Shown in pieces: positions 26,558 to 35,751 of a stretch of DNA of 64,000 nucleotides (its first letter is position 1; every line of letters begins with the position of its first letter). The stretch covers positions 62,001-126,000 of the forward strand of contig JAXMCI010000017.1 of assembly GCA_046349435.1 (NCBI GenBank). Reading direction: 5' to 3'. Below the pieces are notes generated by a model. The model saw only the letters and a list, made by a program, of their open reading frames with translations. It searched no databases and was not told where the DNA came from. The stretch comes from JAXMCI01 sp046349435 (GTDB lineage Bacteria > Pseudomonadota > Alphaproteobacteria > Dongiales > Dongiaceae). Position numbers and translations under genes: made by a program.

Positions 26558-26710
26558 CCGGCCAAGCTTGCGCATGACCGGCTTTGTTGCAGTTTTCTGC
26601 CTGCAATAGTATTCTTCAGCACATACATGCAGGCGATCAGCCTGCGGGATCGAGCCGATTGCCGGCCAGGGAGCGCGGCGAAGAGATCGGAGATCTGCGC
26701 CGCCAGGGCG

Positions 26711-26845
26711 GCCGAGTGCCATAGAGTTCCAGGATGACCGGAGCGCAGATCGGCTCCGGTCCGCTCGCGAGTGGCAGGAACCGATTCAGAGCCGTGAATC
26801 GCGAAGGCGCCTCATGACCCGGGAGGGCGACATGGCGCGGGACTG
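26711..26845 (+). repeat. Direct repeat copy A (upstream region plus first codons of a DUF1326 gene)
   Basis: About 135 bp closely matching 27620-27757 over most positions, including the small hairpin CGGAGCGCAGATCGGCTCCG, the ribosome site and the codons for MARD. Copy A lies in front of the decayed DUF1326 remnant, copy B in front of the intact gene. The 26558-26710 stretch before it shows no gene. Confidence 0.85.
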
Positions 26846-26985
26846 ATTTTCAGATCGACGCCGAGATCGTTGAGACGATCCGTGAGCCGGCGTTCGCGCC
26901 GATCCCATGCGGGTTGAGTCTCGAGGAGCGGGACGGAGTCGAGGTCGAGCACATTGGTGTGAGCACCGTGGCCCGCGCACATGGA
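26832..26985 (+). pseudogene. Decayed DUF1326 copy with an internal deletion
   Basis: After the start (26832) and codons for MARD the frame meets TGA. The sequence then resumes as a match to the interior of the intact DUF1326 gene: 26851 aligns with 28059 (CAGATC...), continuing through GAGACGATCCG and TTCGCGCCGATC to about 28190. Relative to the intact gene about 296 bp are missing. Similarity fades just before the next gene. It is a remnant of a duplicated DUF1326 gene. Confidence 0.8.
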
Positions 26986-26996
26986 GGGTGGAGCGG

Positions 26997-27587
26997 ATGA
27001 GTAGATTGGCAATCCTCATTCTGTTGTTCCTGGCCGCATCTGAACCGCTGATGGCGCAGACGGTGCCACCCGATCCGGATACTTCGGCGACCGGCAGCGT
27101 CTCGCAGATGATCGAGCGACTATCGGCCGCGCAATCGCAGCTGGACAGCGTAAGCGCCGCGATCTCGAGGGATCAGGTCGAGATTGGCCGCCTCCAGGCG
27201 GGTCTCGCATCAACCAGGGCCAAAGGCGATGAAATTGTGAAAGACGCGAAAAAGGTGCTTGATGACTTCAACCTGAAGGTTACGGGTTTCAATGCTGCAT
27301 GCGGACATACGATGCGCGAGGAGAGCCAGGAATATGAGGACTGCCTCCATTCCCAGAGCGATCTCAAGCATCGCAAGGACGAGCTGACGCATCAGACGGC
27401 GGAATGGCAGCGGCAACTCGATGACCTGAGGAACGCGTTTCTTTCCGACAGCGCGAAGATGGCGGCTCTGCAGGGTGAGCTTCGACGGCTTTCCGACTGG
27501 AAGGGCAGGGTCGTTCCCGCCATGGACGCGCTGCGGCAATCGATCAGCGCCAAGTGCGTGCCGCTCAAGAATTGCCCCGCCTTCTAG
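26997..27587 (+). CDS. Small secreted coiled-coil protein, no family recognised
   Basis: A 196-residue protein with a signal peptide (about residues 1-21, ending LMAQ), then two long helical stretches rich in Gln, Asp, Glu, Lys and Leu heptads (about 45-80 and 115-165) that should form coiled coils. Four cysteines lie in the second half (ACGH, EDCLH, AKC, KNC), suggesting disulfides in the periplasm. A GGAGGG ribosome site precedes ATG 26997. Base composition is clearly less GC-rich than its neighbours. It sits between the decayed and intact DUF1326 copies. I do not recognise its function. Confidence 0.75.
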   Translation: MSRLAILILLFLAASEPLMAQTVPPDPDTSATGSVSQMIERLSAAQSQLDSVSAAISRDQVEIGRLQAGLASTRAKGDEIVKDAKKVLDDFNLKVTGFNAACGHTMREESQEYEDCLHSQSDLKHRKDELTHQTAEWQRQLDDLRNAFLSDSAKMAALQGELRRLSDWKGRVVPAMDALRQSISAKCVPLKNCPAF

Positions 27588-27619
27588 AATCTGCTGCCGG
27601 GAATCGACGCCCGACGGCG

Positions 27620-27757
27620 ACGGCCGAAGGGCATGGAGTTCCAGGATGACCGGAGCGCACATCTGCTCCGGTGCCGCTTGCGAGTGGCAGGAACCGATTC
27701 ACAGCCGTGAATCGTGAAGCGCCTCATGACCAGGGAGGTTGACATGGCGCGGGACTG
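27620..27757 (+). repeat. Direct repeat copy B (upstream of the intact DUF1326 gene)
   Basis: Partner of the repeat at 26711-26845. Both copies keep the sequence CCAGGATGACCGGAGCGCA and the leader CGAGTGGCAGGAACCGATTC, so the repeat probably carries the promoter and leader of the DUF1326 gene. Confidence 0.85.
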
Positions 27758-28409
27758 GCTGATCGAGGGCAAGTACGTCGAATATTGCAGCTGCGAGCTG
27801 GGCTGCCCGTGCGAGACCATGGCCGAGCCGAGCCAGGGCTACTGCACCGGCATGGTGGCGTTCCACGTCGACAAGGGGCATTGCGACGACGTGCCGCTCG
27901 ACGGGCTGTCGGTCGTCGCCACCTTCTACTTTCCCCGCGCCATCCATCACGGCCAGGGCGTGATGCATCCGATCGTCGACGACCGCGCCAGCGACGCGCA
28001 GAAGGATGCGATCTTCTACATCCTCTCCGGCACCGACCAGCCGGAAGGCACCATGTTCCAGATCTTCTCGAAGATCGTCGAGACGATCCGGGATCCGCTC
28101 TTCGCGCCGATCACCTTCGACTGGGACCTCGCGAAGCGGCGCGCCAGGATCGAGATCGCCGGGACCGTGCAGGCCCGCAGCGAGCCGATCCGCAACCCGG
28201 TGACCGACCAGGAGGTCCAGGTCCTCACCGTGCTGCCCAAGGGCTGGGTCTTCCACGAGGCCGAGAACGTCGCCGGCTTCGCCAAGAGCATGGGCGCCAT
28301 CAGGTTCGACCTGAACCGGCGGCACAGCTCGATGGCCAATGTCGCCTGGGGCCCGAAGGGGCTGGTGCACAGCTACGACGAGTACAAGCAGAAGTTCGGC
28401 CGGCCGTAG
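27744..28409 (+). CDS. DUF1326 protein, cysteine-rich N-terminus
   Basis: A 221-residue member of DUF1326. The N-terminal cysteine cluster (Cys15, 17, 21, 23 in CSCELGCPC; then Cys34 and Cys47) suggests a metal or haem site, but function is not established. ATG 27744 has a GGAGG ribosome site. It is convergent with the GST gene, the stops being one base apart. A broken paralogue lies about 0.9 kb upstream. Confidence 0.88.
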   Translation: MARDWLIEGKYVEYCSCELGCPCETMAEPSQGYCTGMVAFHVDKGHCDDVPLDGLSVVATFYFPRAIHHGQGVMHPIVDDRASDAQKDAIFYILSGTDQPEGTMFQIFSKIVETIRDPLFAPITFDWDLAKRRARIEIAGTVQARSEPIRNPVTDQEVQVLTVLPKGWVFHEAENVAGFAKSMGAIRFDLNRRHSSMANVAWGPKGLVHSYDEYKQKFGRP

Positions 28410-28410
28410 C

Positions 28411-29034
28411 TCAGCCGCCCTTCGGATAGACCAGCGCTGCCGGGTTGGTCGCGGCGAACGCCGGCATCGCCTCGCAGCGCTCGGAGAGCGCGTCGAGCGC
28501 GGGGTAGCGGCCCGGCGGCGCCAGCCCGGGGTCCGAGATCGCGACGTAGCGCAGCATGCAGGCGGTGGTGACCTGCGCCTGGTCGAGGCGGCCGTCCGCG
28601 GGCCAGGGCTCGGCGGCGAGCGCGGCGATGGCGCCCTCTGCCTGGATGCGGCAGCGGGCGATCCAGTCCGGCCAGCGATGGGCCGGCGGGCGGATGATGC
28701 GCTCATAGGCGGCGGCGCCGGCCTTGTCGACGGCGCCGGTCGCCAGCGCGATCCGCCGCAGCTGCGCCCGGCGCTCCGGCCCGCGCGGGGCGAGCAGCGC
28801 GCGCTCGGGGCCGACCGTCTCGTCGAGCCAGTCGAGGATGGCCGCCGAGTCGATCAGCACCGCGCCGTCCTCGAGCACCAGCGAGGGGATGCGCCCGAGC
28901 GGGTTGGTCGTCCGCATCGAATCGAAGTCGCCGAACACCGAGCGGGTGTCGTGCCGGTACGCGAAGCCGAGCAGGCGCAGCGACACGCCGACCCGGCGGA
29001 CGAACGGCGAATCGTACTGACCGACGAGAATCAT
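28411..29034 (-). CDS. Glutathione S-transferase family protein
   Basis: A 207-residue protein with an N-terminal thioredoxin-like domain (ILVGQYDSPFVRRVGVSLR, then GRIPSLVLEDG and the glutathione-contact DSAAI) and an all-helical C-terminal domain. A GGAGGG ribosome site precedes the start. It follows the cyanophycin-synthetase-like gene by 43 bp and may be co-transcribed with it. The substrate is unknown. Confidence 0.9.
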   Translation of the reverse strand: MILVGQYDSPFVRRVGVSLRLLGFAYRHDTRSVFGDFDSMRTTNPLGRIPSLVLEDGAVLIDSAAILDWLDETVGPERALLAPRGPERRAQLRRIALATGAVDKAGAAAYERIIRPPAHRWPDWIARCRIQAEGAIAALAAEPWPADGRLDQAQVTTACMLRYVAISDPGLAPPGRYPALDALSERCEAMPAFAATNPAALVYPKGG

Positions 29035-29077
29035 CCGCGGAACCCTCCGTCTGCCCGGGCCCGATCCGGGCCGGGAC

Positions 29078-31663
29078 TCACTGCGCAGCGCCGGCCTCGG
29101 GCGCCGGCCGGCCTTCGAGGATGCCCAGCACCATCTCGGGCTCGGCGGTGTTGATGACGACCAGGTCGCCGGGCCGGGCGCTGCCGAGCGTGTGGCGCAC
29201 CGCCTCCGCCTCGCTGCGGAAGCAGCGGATCGCCTCGGGCGGGACGCCGCCCTCGACCAGCCCCTCGCGCAGCAGCCGCGGCAGCTCGTCGGGATCCTCG
29301 CGCGGCCGCTTGTCCCAGTTGGCGCAGGCATAGTCGTCGAAGGCGCCGGCCAGCGTCCGCGCGACGGCGCGGACCAGCCGGTCGGTCATCCGCATCGAGG
29401 CCATCAGGCAGGCCCGCTTGCGTCCCGGCACCTCGGTGGCGCGCACCGTGGCGGCCAGCTCGACCATCGGCTCGACGCTGAGATTGTGGTCGAGGATCAG
29501 CCGGAAGGGGTGGCCCTCGATGACGGTGAAATGACCCTGCGAGTCGGCGAAGGTCGGCCGGAACGACTGCAGCCCGGCGCGGATCCGCTCCGGCGCGATC
29601 CCGAGCCCGTGGGCGAGCGCCACCGCGAACATGGCGTTCCACACCTTGCCGCCATGGCGGCCGCCGAGCGTTGCCGGGATGGTCCGCGGCTCGACCACGG
29701 CGGTCTCGATGCCGCGCTCGGTCAGCAGGATGGTGCCGGCCATGCCGGTGCCGCGCAGCGTCACCGCCGTGCCGCCCGCGGCGCGGTGGGCGGCCAGCGC
29801 CGGGTTCGCCGCGTCCTTGGCGACCAGGCAGAGGCGCTCGGCGCGCGAGTCGCGGCGCATCGCCAGGCAGAGCGGATCCTCGGCGTTGAGCGCCAGCAGG
29901 CGCCGCGCGCGCCGCGCCAGGATGCCCTTGATGCGGGCGAGCTCGTCGCGGCTCTCGACGCCGTCCCAGCCGATGTGGTTGTCGTAGACGTTAAGGATGG
30001 CGGCGACGTCGACCGCCTCGACCACCATGCCGTCGTTGAGCAGGCCGCCGCGCGCCAGCTCGAAGACGCCCGCCTCGACGCGGCGGTCGAGCAGCAGCAG
30101 CCGGGCCGGCCAGCCGCCGGAGAGGTCGCCGGTCCGCAGCCGCTCCTCGCCGACGCTGATCCCGGCCGTGCTGCAGCGGCCGACCGTCAGTCCCAGCCCG
30201 CCGAGGATCCGCGCCACCATGTTGCAGGTCGTCGTCTTGCCGACGCTGCCGGTGACCGCGCAGGTCGGGATGCGGCCGTCGGTTCCGGCCGGCAGCAGCG
30301 CGCGCAGGATCGGCTCGGCCACGCTGCGGCCGGGACTCGCCAGCCGGTGCGGCCGCAGGTCGGGACGCGCGCCGAGGCCGAGCACCGCGAGGCCGCCCTC
30401 GCGCCAGGAGCGCGCGGCATCCTCGATCGCCAGCTCGACCCCGACCACCGGCAGGTCGAGCAGCGCTGCCGCCCGCTCGATGAGGGCGCGGTTGTCGGGA
30501 TGGAGCGCCTCGGTCGCGTCCTCGGCCATGCCGCCGGCGGCGGTGCCCGAGCCCAGGCCCAGCACGACGCGGCGGCCGGCCTCCGGCACGCTGTCGAGGG
30601 TCAGCCCCTGCGCCGCGAGCACCGCCGCGTCCGGCTGGACCGGCGCCAGCAGGTTGTCGCAGCCGGGCCGGCGCCGCGGGTCGGCGTCGAGCCGCTCGAC
30701 CAGGGCCGCGACGCTGTGCCGGCCGTCGCCCTCCAGCCGCGGCCGCAGCTGCAGCACGAGGCTGACCAGCCGGCCGCCGACGACCAGCGCATGGTGGCTG
30801 CGTCCGGCGGCGGGCTTCTCGACCAGGACGGCGCGCGCGCCGGCGACCGCCGCGCAGGCCGCCCGCAGCGCGGCGGCGTCGGCCAGCGGCGCGCTGCGCC
30901 CTGGGCCACCGCGGGCGATGGACAGCAGCACGGGAAAGCCGAGGCGCTCGGCCGCGGCGACCGCGGCGTCGGCGCCCGACACCTCCGCCATGGCCGGCAC
31001 GGGGATGCCGGCGGCGCGCAGCCGAGCGGCCAGCGGCGCCCAGTCCGCCGCGTCGCTCGCCCGGCCGAGCAGGCAGTGCCGCGCGCCCTGGCCGAGCTGC
31101 AGCGCCTGCCCGGGGATCTCCGGGCGCGTCCAGGGAATGCCGAGGCGATCGGCCTCACGCGCCAGCAGGGCGGTCGTCGGGTCGGCGGCGAGCCGCGCCG
31201 CGGCGCCGGCGAAGCGGCGATGCGCCTCCGCGAAGGCCGCCCAGCGCGCCTCGCCCCCGAGGCCGGCCTCGATCGCGCGCGTGGCGCATTCCCAGGCCAG
31301 GGTCCCGAGCTCGGGATGCTCGCAGCGCACGAAGGCGAGCAGGCGGTCGGCGCCCGATTCGAGCAGCCTCGCAGCCGGCGCGCGCACCGAGAACGGCCGC
31401 AGCAATGCCGCGGCCAGCCGGGGAACCAGGTCGAGCAGCCCGGCGGCGCCGCGAGCCGCCGCGTCCATCCAGGGTTCCGCCAGCCCCGGCAACCCCGGCA
31501 AGGCGAGCACATGGCCGACCCGGGCACGGTCGAGGACGAGCGGCCGGCCCGCGCCCGGCAGGCCCGCGCCCGGCAGGGCCGCCGGCGCGCACGCTACGAC
31601 GACGCCGCCCTGGTCGTCGTAGAGGTTCGGCCCCGTCAGGTACCCGGCCTTGGCTGCGAGCAT
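29078..31663 (-). CDS. Cyanophycin synthetase-like ligase (degenerate ATP-grasp plus Mur ligase)
   Basis: An 861-residue protein with the order of cyanophycin synthetase (CphA): an N-terminal domain (about 1-160), an ATP-grasp region (about 190-440) and a Mur-ligase region (about 465-850). The Mur P-loop is GSVGKTTT with Lys476, followed by ARGGLLNDG and a NVYDNHIGWDGV segment that matches the family. In the ATP-grasp part the usual EVN metal motif reads GLG (AVLGLGARPD), and the P-loop lysine place reads SIARGGPGR, so that site looks inactive. The start at 31663 has a GAGG ribosome site and gives the family opening YLTGPNLY. The product is unknown. It is divergent from a Liv-type importer. 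Confidence 0.75.
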   Translation of the reverse strand: MLAAKAGYLTGPNLYDDQGGVVVACAPAALPGAGLPGAGRPLVLDRARVGHVLALPGLPGLAEPWMDAAARGAAGLLDLVPRLAAALLRPFSVRAPAARLLESGADRLLAFVRCEHPELGTLAWECATRAIEAGLGGEARWAAFAEAHRRFAGAAARLAADPTTALLAREADRLGIPWTRPEIPGQALQLGQGARHCLLGRASDAADWAPLAARLRAAGIPVPAMAEVSGADAAVAAAERLGFPVLLSIARGGPGRSAPLADAAALRAACAAVAGARAVLVEKPAAGRSHHALVVGGRLVSLVLQLRPRLEGDGRHSVAALVERLDADPRRRPGCDNLLAPVQPDAAVLAAQGLTLDSVPEAGRRVVLGLGSGTAAGGMAEDATEALHPDNRALIERAAALLDLPVVGVELAIEDAARSWREGGLAVLGLGARPDLRPHRLASPGRSVAEPILRALLPAGTDGRIPTCAVTGSVGKTTTCNMVARILGGLGLTVGRCSTAGISVGEERLRTGDLSGGWPARLLLLDRRVEAGVFELARGGLLNDGMVVEAVDVAAILNVYDNHIGWDGVESRDELARIKGILARRARRLLALNAEDPLCLAMRRDSRAERLCLVAKDAANPALAAHRAAGGTAVTLRGTGMAGTILLTERGIETAVVEPRTIPATLGGRHGGKVWNAMFAVALAHGLGIAPERIRAGLQSFRPTFADSQGHFTVIEGHPFRLILDHNLSVEPMVELAATVRATEVPGRKRACLMASMRMTDRLVRAVARTLAGAFDDYACANWDKRPREDPDELPRLLREGLVEGGVPPEAIRCFRSEAEAVRHTLGSARPGDLVVINTAEPEMVLGILEGRPAPEAGAAQ

Positions 31664-31848
31664 CTCTCCCTCAAGGCCGGTCGGCCGGCCGTCGAGCCGG
31701 GCGAGCATGGAAGCCTGCCGCGGGGCTGGCAAGCGCGTCCTCCCGCCAGGTCGCGGCCGGGCCGGCCGCTGTTGCGCGCATCCGGAGGCGACGGCATGAT
31801 CCGGGCCGGGAGCGGCGGGGCTGCGTCGCCGGAGCGTCGGGGGATCTC

Positions 31849-33000
31849 ATGCTGTTGGCGCGCATGCGGGGAGCGTTGCTGGGTGCCTGCGGCCTGCTGG
31901 CGCTGGCGGCGCCCGCCGCGGCGGCGGACAAGGTCGCGACGATCGCCTTCCAGGGCGCGCTGACCGGCCCGATCGCCTTCATCGGCGTGCCGATCGGCAA
32001 CGCCGTGACGCTGGCGATCGAGCAGGCGAAGGACGAGCTCGCCAAGGCCGGCGTCGAGCTGCGCTACCTGCCCGCCGACGACCAGGTCGATCCGGCGCAG
32101 GCGCCGGCCGTCGCCCGCAAGGTGATCCAGGACCCCGCCGTGCTCGGCGTGGTCGGGCCGATCTTCGGCAACACCGTCAACGCCGCCGGGCCGCTCTATA
32201 CCGAGGCCCGCCTGGCGATGATGACGATCGGCACCGCGGCGGCGCTGACCACCAAGGGCTGGACGGTGTTCCGCATCGTGCCGAACGACGACCTGCAGTC
32301 GGTCGCCGTTGCCGGCTACCTCGTGCGCAAGCTGAAGCTGACCCGCATCGCCATCCTCGACGACGGCACGCAGTACGGCCACGGGCTGGCGGCGAAGGCC
32401 GAGGCGGAGGTGGCGCGGCTCGGCGGCACGGTGGTCACCGCCGAGACCATCGACCCGGCCTCCGACGACTATTCCAGCACCATCGCCAAGCTGATGGCGG
32501 CCGGCGCCGAGGCGGTCTTCCTCGGCGCCGTCGTCGATACCGAGGCCGTGTTCAACCGGCAGCTCGCCGAGGCGGGCTTCAAGGGCGCCTTCTTCGCGCC
32601 CGACGGCTCGCTCTCGCCGGACTACGTCAAGCTCACCGGCGCCGGCGCGGAGGGCACCTACTTCACCTGCCAGTGCGCTCCGGTGCCGGCCTATGGCGGC
32701 CCCGCCACCGGCCCCCTGGCGCGCTTCGTCGCCGCCTACGAGAAGCGCTTCGGCAGCCCGCCGCAGGCCTACACCGCCGAGGGCTACGACGCGGCCGGCA
32801 TGATGATCGAGGCGATCCGCTCCGGCGTGCGCGACCGCGAGGGCATGCTCGCCTTCCTGCGCAGCCGGACCTTCGAGGGCGTGACGCGGACCTACCGCTT
32901 CCGCGCCGACGGCGAGCCGGAGGGCACGACGATCAACATCTACCAGGTGCGCGGCGGCCGGATCGCCTGGCTCGGCACCACCGACGAGCTCGTCCGGTGA
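31849..33000 (+). CDS. Liv-type ABC transporter periplasmic binding protein
   Basis: A 383-residue type I periplasmic binding protein with a signal peptide (cleavage near AAAA, residue 27) and the family opening (IAFQGALTGPIAFIG). It delivers a branched-chain amino acid or similar amide or peptide to the LivH/LivM permeases encoded next. A GGGGGA ribosome site precedes ATG 31849. The 185 bp between it and the cyanophycin-synthetase-like gene must hold both promoters. Confidence 0.92.
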   Translation: MLLARMRGALLGACGLLALAAPAAAADKVATIAFQGALTGPIAFIGVPIGNAVTLAIEQAKDELAKAGVELRYLPADDQVDPAQAPAVARKVIQDPAVLGVVGPIFGNTVNAAGPLYTEARLAMMTIGTAAALTTKGWTVFRIVPNDDLQSVAVAGYLVRKLKLTRIAILDDGTQYGHGLAAKAEAEVARLGGTVVTAETIDPASDDYSSTIAKLMAAGAEAVFLGAVVDTEAVFNRQLAEAGFKGAFFAPDGSLSPDYVKLTGAGAEGTYFTCQCAPVPAYGGPATGPLARFVAAYEKRFGSPPQAYTAEGYDAAGMMIEAIRSGVRDREGMLAFLRSRTFEGVTRTYRFRADGEPEGTTINIYQVRGGRIAWLGTTDELVR

Positions 33001-33019
33001 GGCGGGGCATCCCCCTCGC

Positions 33020-33958
33020 GTGAGCTGCCCGGCAAGCCTCGCGGCGCAGTTCTTCCCGAGCCTGTTCAACGGCCTGGCGATCGGCGCGATCTACGCCCTG
33101 ATCGCGCTCGGCCTCAGCATGGTCTACGGCATCCTCAACCTGATCAACTTCGCCCATGGCGAGGTCTTCATGGTCGGCGCCTTCGCCGCGCTGGGGGTGC
33201 TGACGGCGCTCGGCACCGGCGCCGGCGGCGGCACGCCGGTCCTGCTCGCGGCGCTGGCGGGGCTCGCCGCCGCCGCGGCGGGCGGGCTCGCCGCCATGCT
33301 GCTCGAGCGGCTCGCCTACCGGCTGCGCCGCGCCGGCGCGCCGCGCCATGCCGCGATGATCTCCGGCCTGGGCGCCAGCATCCTGCTGCAGGAGAGCTTC
33401 GCGCTGCTCTTCGGGCGCGGCAACCTGCCGGTCCCGCCGCTGCTGCCGGTGGTCACGCTGGTCGGCGTCGGCGGCGGCCGGATCACCAACCGGATGGTCC
33501 TGGTCTTCGCCGCCACCGCGATCATGCTGGTGCTCCTCGACCGCCTGGTGACCCGCACCCGGCTCGGCCGGGGAATGCGCGCCATGGCGCAGGACCCGCG
33601 CGCCGCCGCCCTGCTCGGCGTCGACATTCCCCGCGTCGTGCTGTGGACCTTCCTGGTCGGCGGGCTCTGCGCCGGGCTGGGCGGCTTCCTCTACGGCCTC
33701 TATTTCGGCAAGGTCGGCTACCTCCTCGGCTTCGTGCCGGGCCTCAAGGGGCTGACCGCGGCCGTGCTCGGCGGCGTCGGCAACCTGCCCGGCGCGGTGG
33801 TGGGCGGCCTGCTGCTCGGGCTGCTGGAGAATTTCGGGGTGATCTGCCTGCCCTCGCAGCTCAAGGACGTGGTCGGCTTCGGCGCGCTGATCCTGGTCCT
33901 GCTGCTGCGGCCGCAGGGCCTCCTCGGCGAACGGATCGCGCCGCCGCGGCGGTCATGA
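33020..33958 (+). CDS. livH: Liv-type ABC transporter permease LivH
   Basis: A 312-residue inner-membrane permease starting with GTG 33020. It shows the LivH hallmarks YALIALGLSMVYGILNLINFAHG at the N-terminus (about 25-47) and the Gly-rich loop LGGVGNLPGAVVGG near residue 255. Its stop overlaps the livM start (ATGA). It is part of the binding protein-livH-livM-livG-livF operon. Confidence 0.93.
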   Translation: MSCPASLAAQFFPSLFNGLAIGAIYALIALGLSMVYGILNLINFAHGEVFMVGAFAALGVLTALGTGAGGGTPVLLAALAGLAAAAAGGLAAMLLERLAYRLRRAGAPRHAAMISGLGASILLQESFALLFGRGNLPVPPLLPVVTLVGVGGGRITNRMVLVFAATAIMLVLLDRLVTRTRLGRGMRAMAQDPRAAALLGVDIPRVVLWTFLVGGLCAGLGGFLYGLYFGKVGYLLGFVPGLKGLTAAVLGGVGNLPGAVVGGLLLGLLENFGVICLPSQLKDVVGFGALILVLLLRPQGLLGERIAPPRRS

Positions 33959-34980
33959 TGCGCGGCGGGCCGGCCGCCCTCCGCCGCCTCGCCGCGCAGT
34001 GGCCGCTGCTCGCCGTGCTGGCGCTCGGCCTCTGGGGCCTGCGGCCGTTCGGGATCGGCTCGGACTATTGGAGCGCCGTGATCGTCATGGCCGGCATCTA
34101 CATGCTGCTGGCCATGGGCCTCAACACCGTCGTCGGCTATGCCGGGCTGCTCGATCTCGGCTATGCCGGCTTCTGGGCGGTGGGCGCCTATGCCGCCGCC
34201 ATCCTCACCGGCAAGGGCCCGATCCAGCCGATCGCGCTCGATTTCTGGAGCGCGCTGCCGCTGGCCGTGCTCGCCGCGGTGGCGAGCGGCCTGCTGCTCG
34301 GCATCGTCACGCTCCGGGTCCGCGGCGACTACCTGGCGATCATCACGCTGGGCTTCGGCGAGATGGTGCGGATCGCGGCCAATGCCTGGGATTCGCTGAC
34401 CAACGGGCCGGCCGGGATCACCGGCATCGAGCATCCCCGCCTGCTCGGCCGCAGCCTCGGGCTGGAGCCCGGCCACTACGTGCCGCTGATCTGGGCCTGC
34501 ATCGGCGGGCTCGGGCTGCTGATCGGCAATCTCCGGCGCTCGCGGGTCGGCCGCGCCTGGCACGCCACCCGGCAGGACGAGGAGGCGGCCGAGACGCTGG
34601 GCGTGCCGACCTTCCGGATGAAGCTGCTCGCCTTCGCGCTCGGCGCGTCGACGGCCGGCTTCGCCGGCGCCATCTACGGCGCCTATGTCGGCTTCATCGC
34701 GCCGGCCAACTTCACCCTGCTCACCGCCATCATGGTGCTGGCCGCCGTGGTGCTCGGCGGCATGGGCAGCATGCGCGGCGCCATGCTCGGCGCCGCGGCG
34801 GTGGTCTTCCTGCCGGAGCTGTTCCGCGATCTCGACCGCGCCCGCTATCTCGCCTTCGGCGTCATCCTGGTGGCGATGATGGTGCTGCGCCCGGCCGGGC
34901 TGCTGCCGCCCGCCGTCCGCCGCTACCGGCTGCCGTCCGCGGCCGAGCCCGGGCTCGCCGCGGCCGGCCGTCCGCCCGAG
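33955..34980 (+). CDS. livM: Liv-type ABC permease LivM, fused in frame to LivG
   Basis: The LivM part covers about residues 1-325: GLNTVVGYAGLLDLGYAGF, the RVRGDYLAIITLGFGEMVRI loop and the LGGMGSMRGAMLG EAA-type loop. No stop follows; the frame runs through a short linker (to about residue 342) straight into the LivG ATPase, so permease and ATPase form one polypeptide, a known arrangement in alphaproteobacteria. The end given here is the domain border, not a stop codon. Confidence 0.88.
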
Positions 34981-35751
34981 GGCGACGGGCCGCTGCTGCG
35001 GATCCAGGGGCTGACGCACCGCTTCGGCGGGCTCCACGCCCTCGACGGCATCGACCTCGCGCTGCCCTCCGGCGGCATCTCTGCGCTGATCGGCCCCAAC
35101 GGCGCCGGCAAGAGCACGCTGCTCGACCTCGTCAGCGGCCGGCTGCGGCCGCAGCAGGGCGGCCTCGCCCTCGCCGGACGGCGGCTCGCCGGGCTGTCGC
35201 CGCACCGCATCGCGGCGCTGGGCGTCGCCCGCACCTTCCAGCAGATCCGCCTCGTCGCCGACGTCACGGTGGCGGAGAACGTCTTGCTCGGCGCCGACCT
35301 GCGCGGCGGCGCCGGCGCGCTCGGCCTGGCGCCTCGCCGCCGGCGGCGCGCCGCCGAGCGGCGCGGCGCTGGCGGCGGCCGCCGCCGCGCTCGCCTTCTG
35401 CGACATCGCGCATCTCGCCGACCGGCTCGCCGGCGCGTCGTCCGGCGGCGACCAGCGCCGCGTCGAGATCGCCCGGGCGCTGGCCACCCGGCCGCGGCTG
35501 CTGCTGCTCGACGAGCCGGCGGCCGGGATGAACGCCGGCGAGCGGCAGGCCTTGCAGGCCCTGATCCGGCGGATCGCCGCGGCATCACGGTGGTCCTGGT
35601 CGAGCACGACCTCGACCTCGTCATGGCGACCGCGGCCCGGGTCCTCGTGCTCGACCGCGGCCGGCTGATCGCCGACGGCCCGCCGGAGCGCGTCCGCGCC
35701 GATCCCGCCGTGCTCGAGGCCTATCTCGGCCGGGCCGCGGACGCGGCTCCG
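34981..35751 (+). pseudogene. livG: LivG ATPase domain of the LivM-LivG fusion, two frameshifts
   Basis: Walker A is GPNGAGKST (about 35092-35118). The frame is lost near 35330-35360, in a run of CGCCGG-type repeats, and the middle part (signature SSGGDQRRVEIARAL, Walker B LLLLDEP) is read in another frame. The first frame returns near 35580 with VVLVEHDLDLVM. Because all motifs survive in order, two compensating indels, possibly sequence errors, are more likely than true decay. Confidence 0.75.

Noticed and set aside
26907..26996. N-terminal extension of the small secreted protein to 26907
   Set aside because: The extension is translated from the DUF1326 remnant and would hide the signal peptide; ATG 26997 has its own GGAGGG ribosome site.
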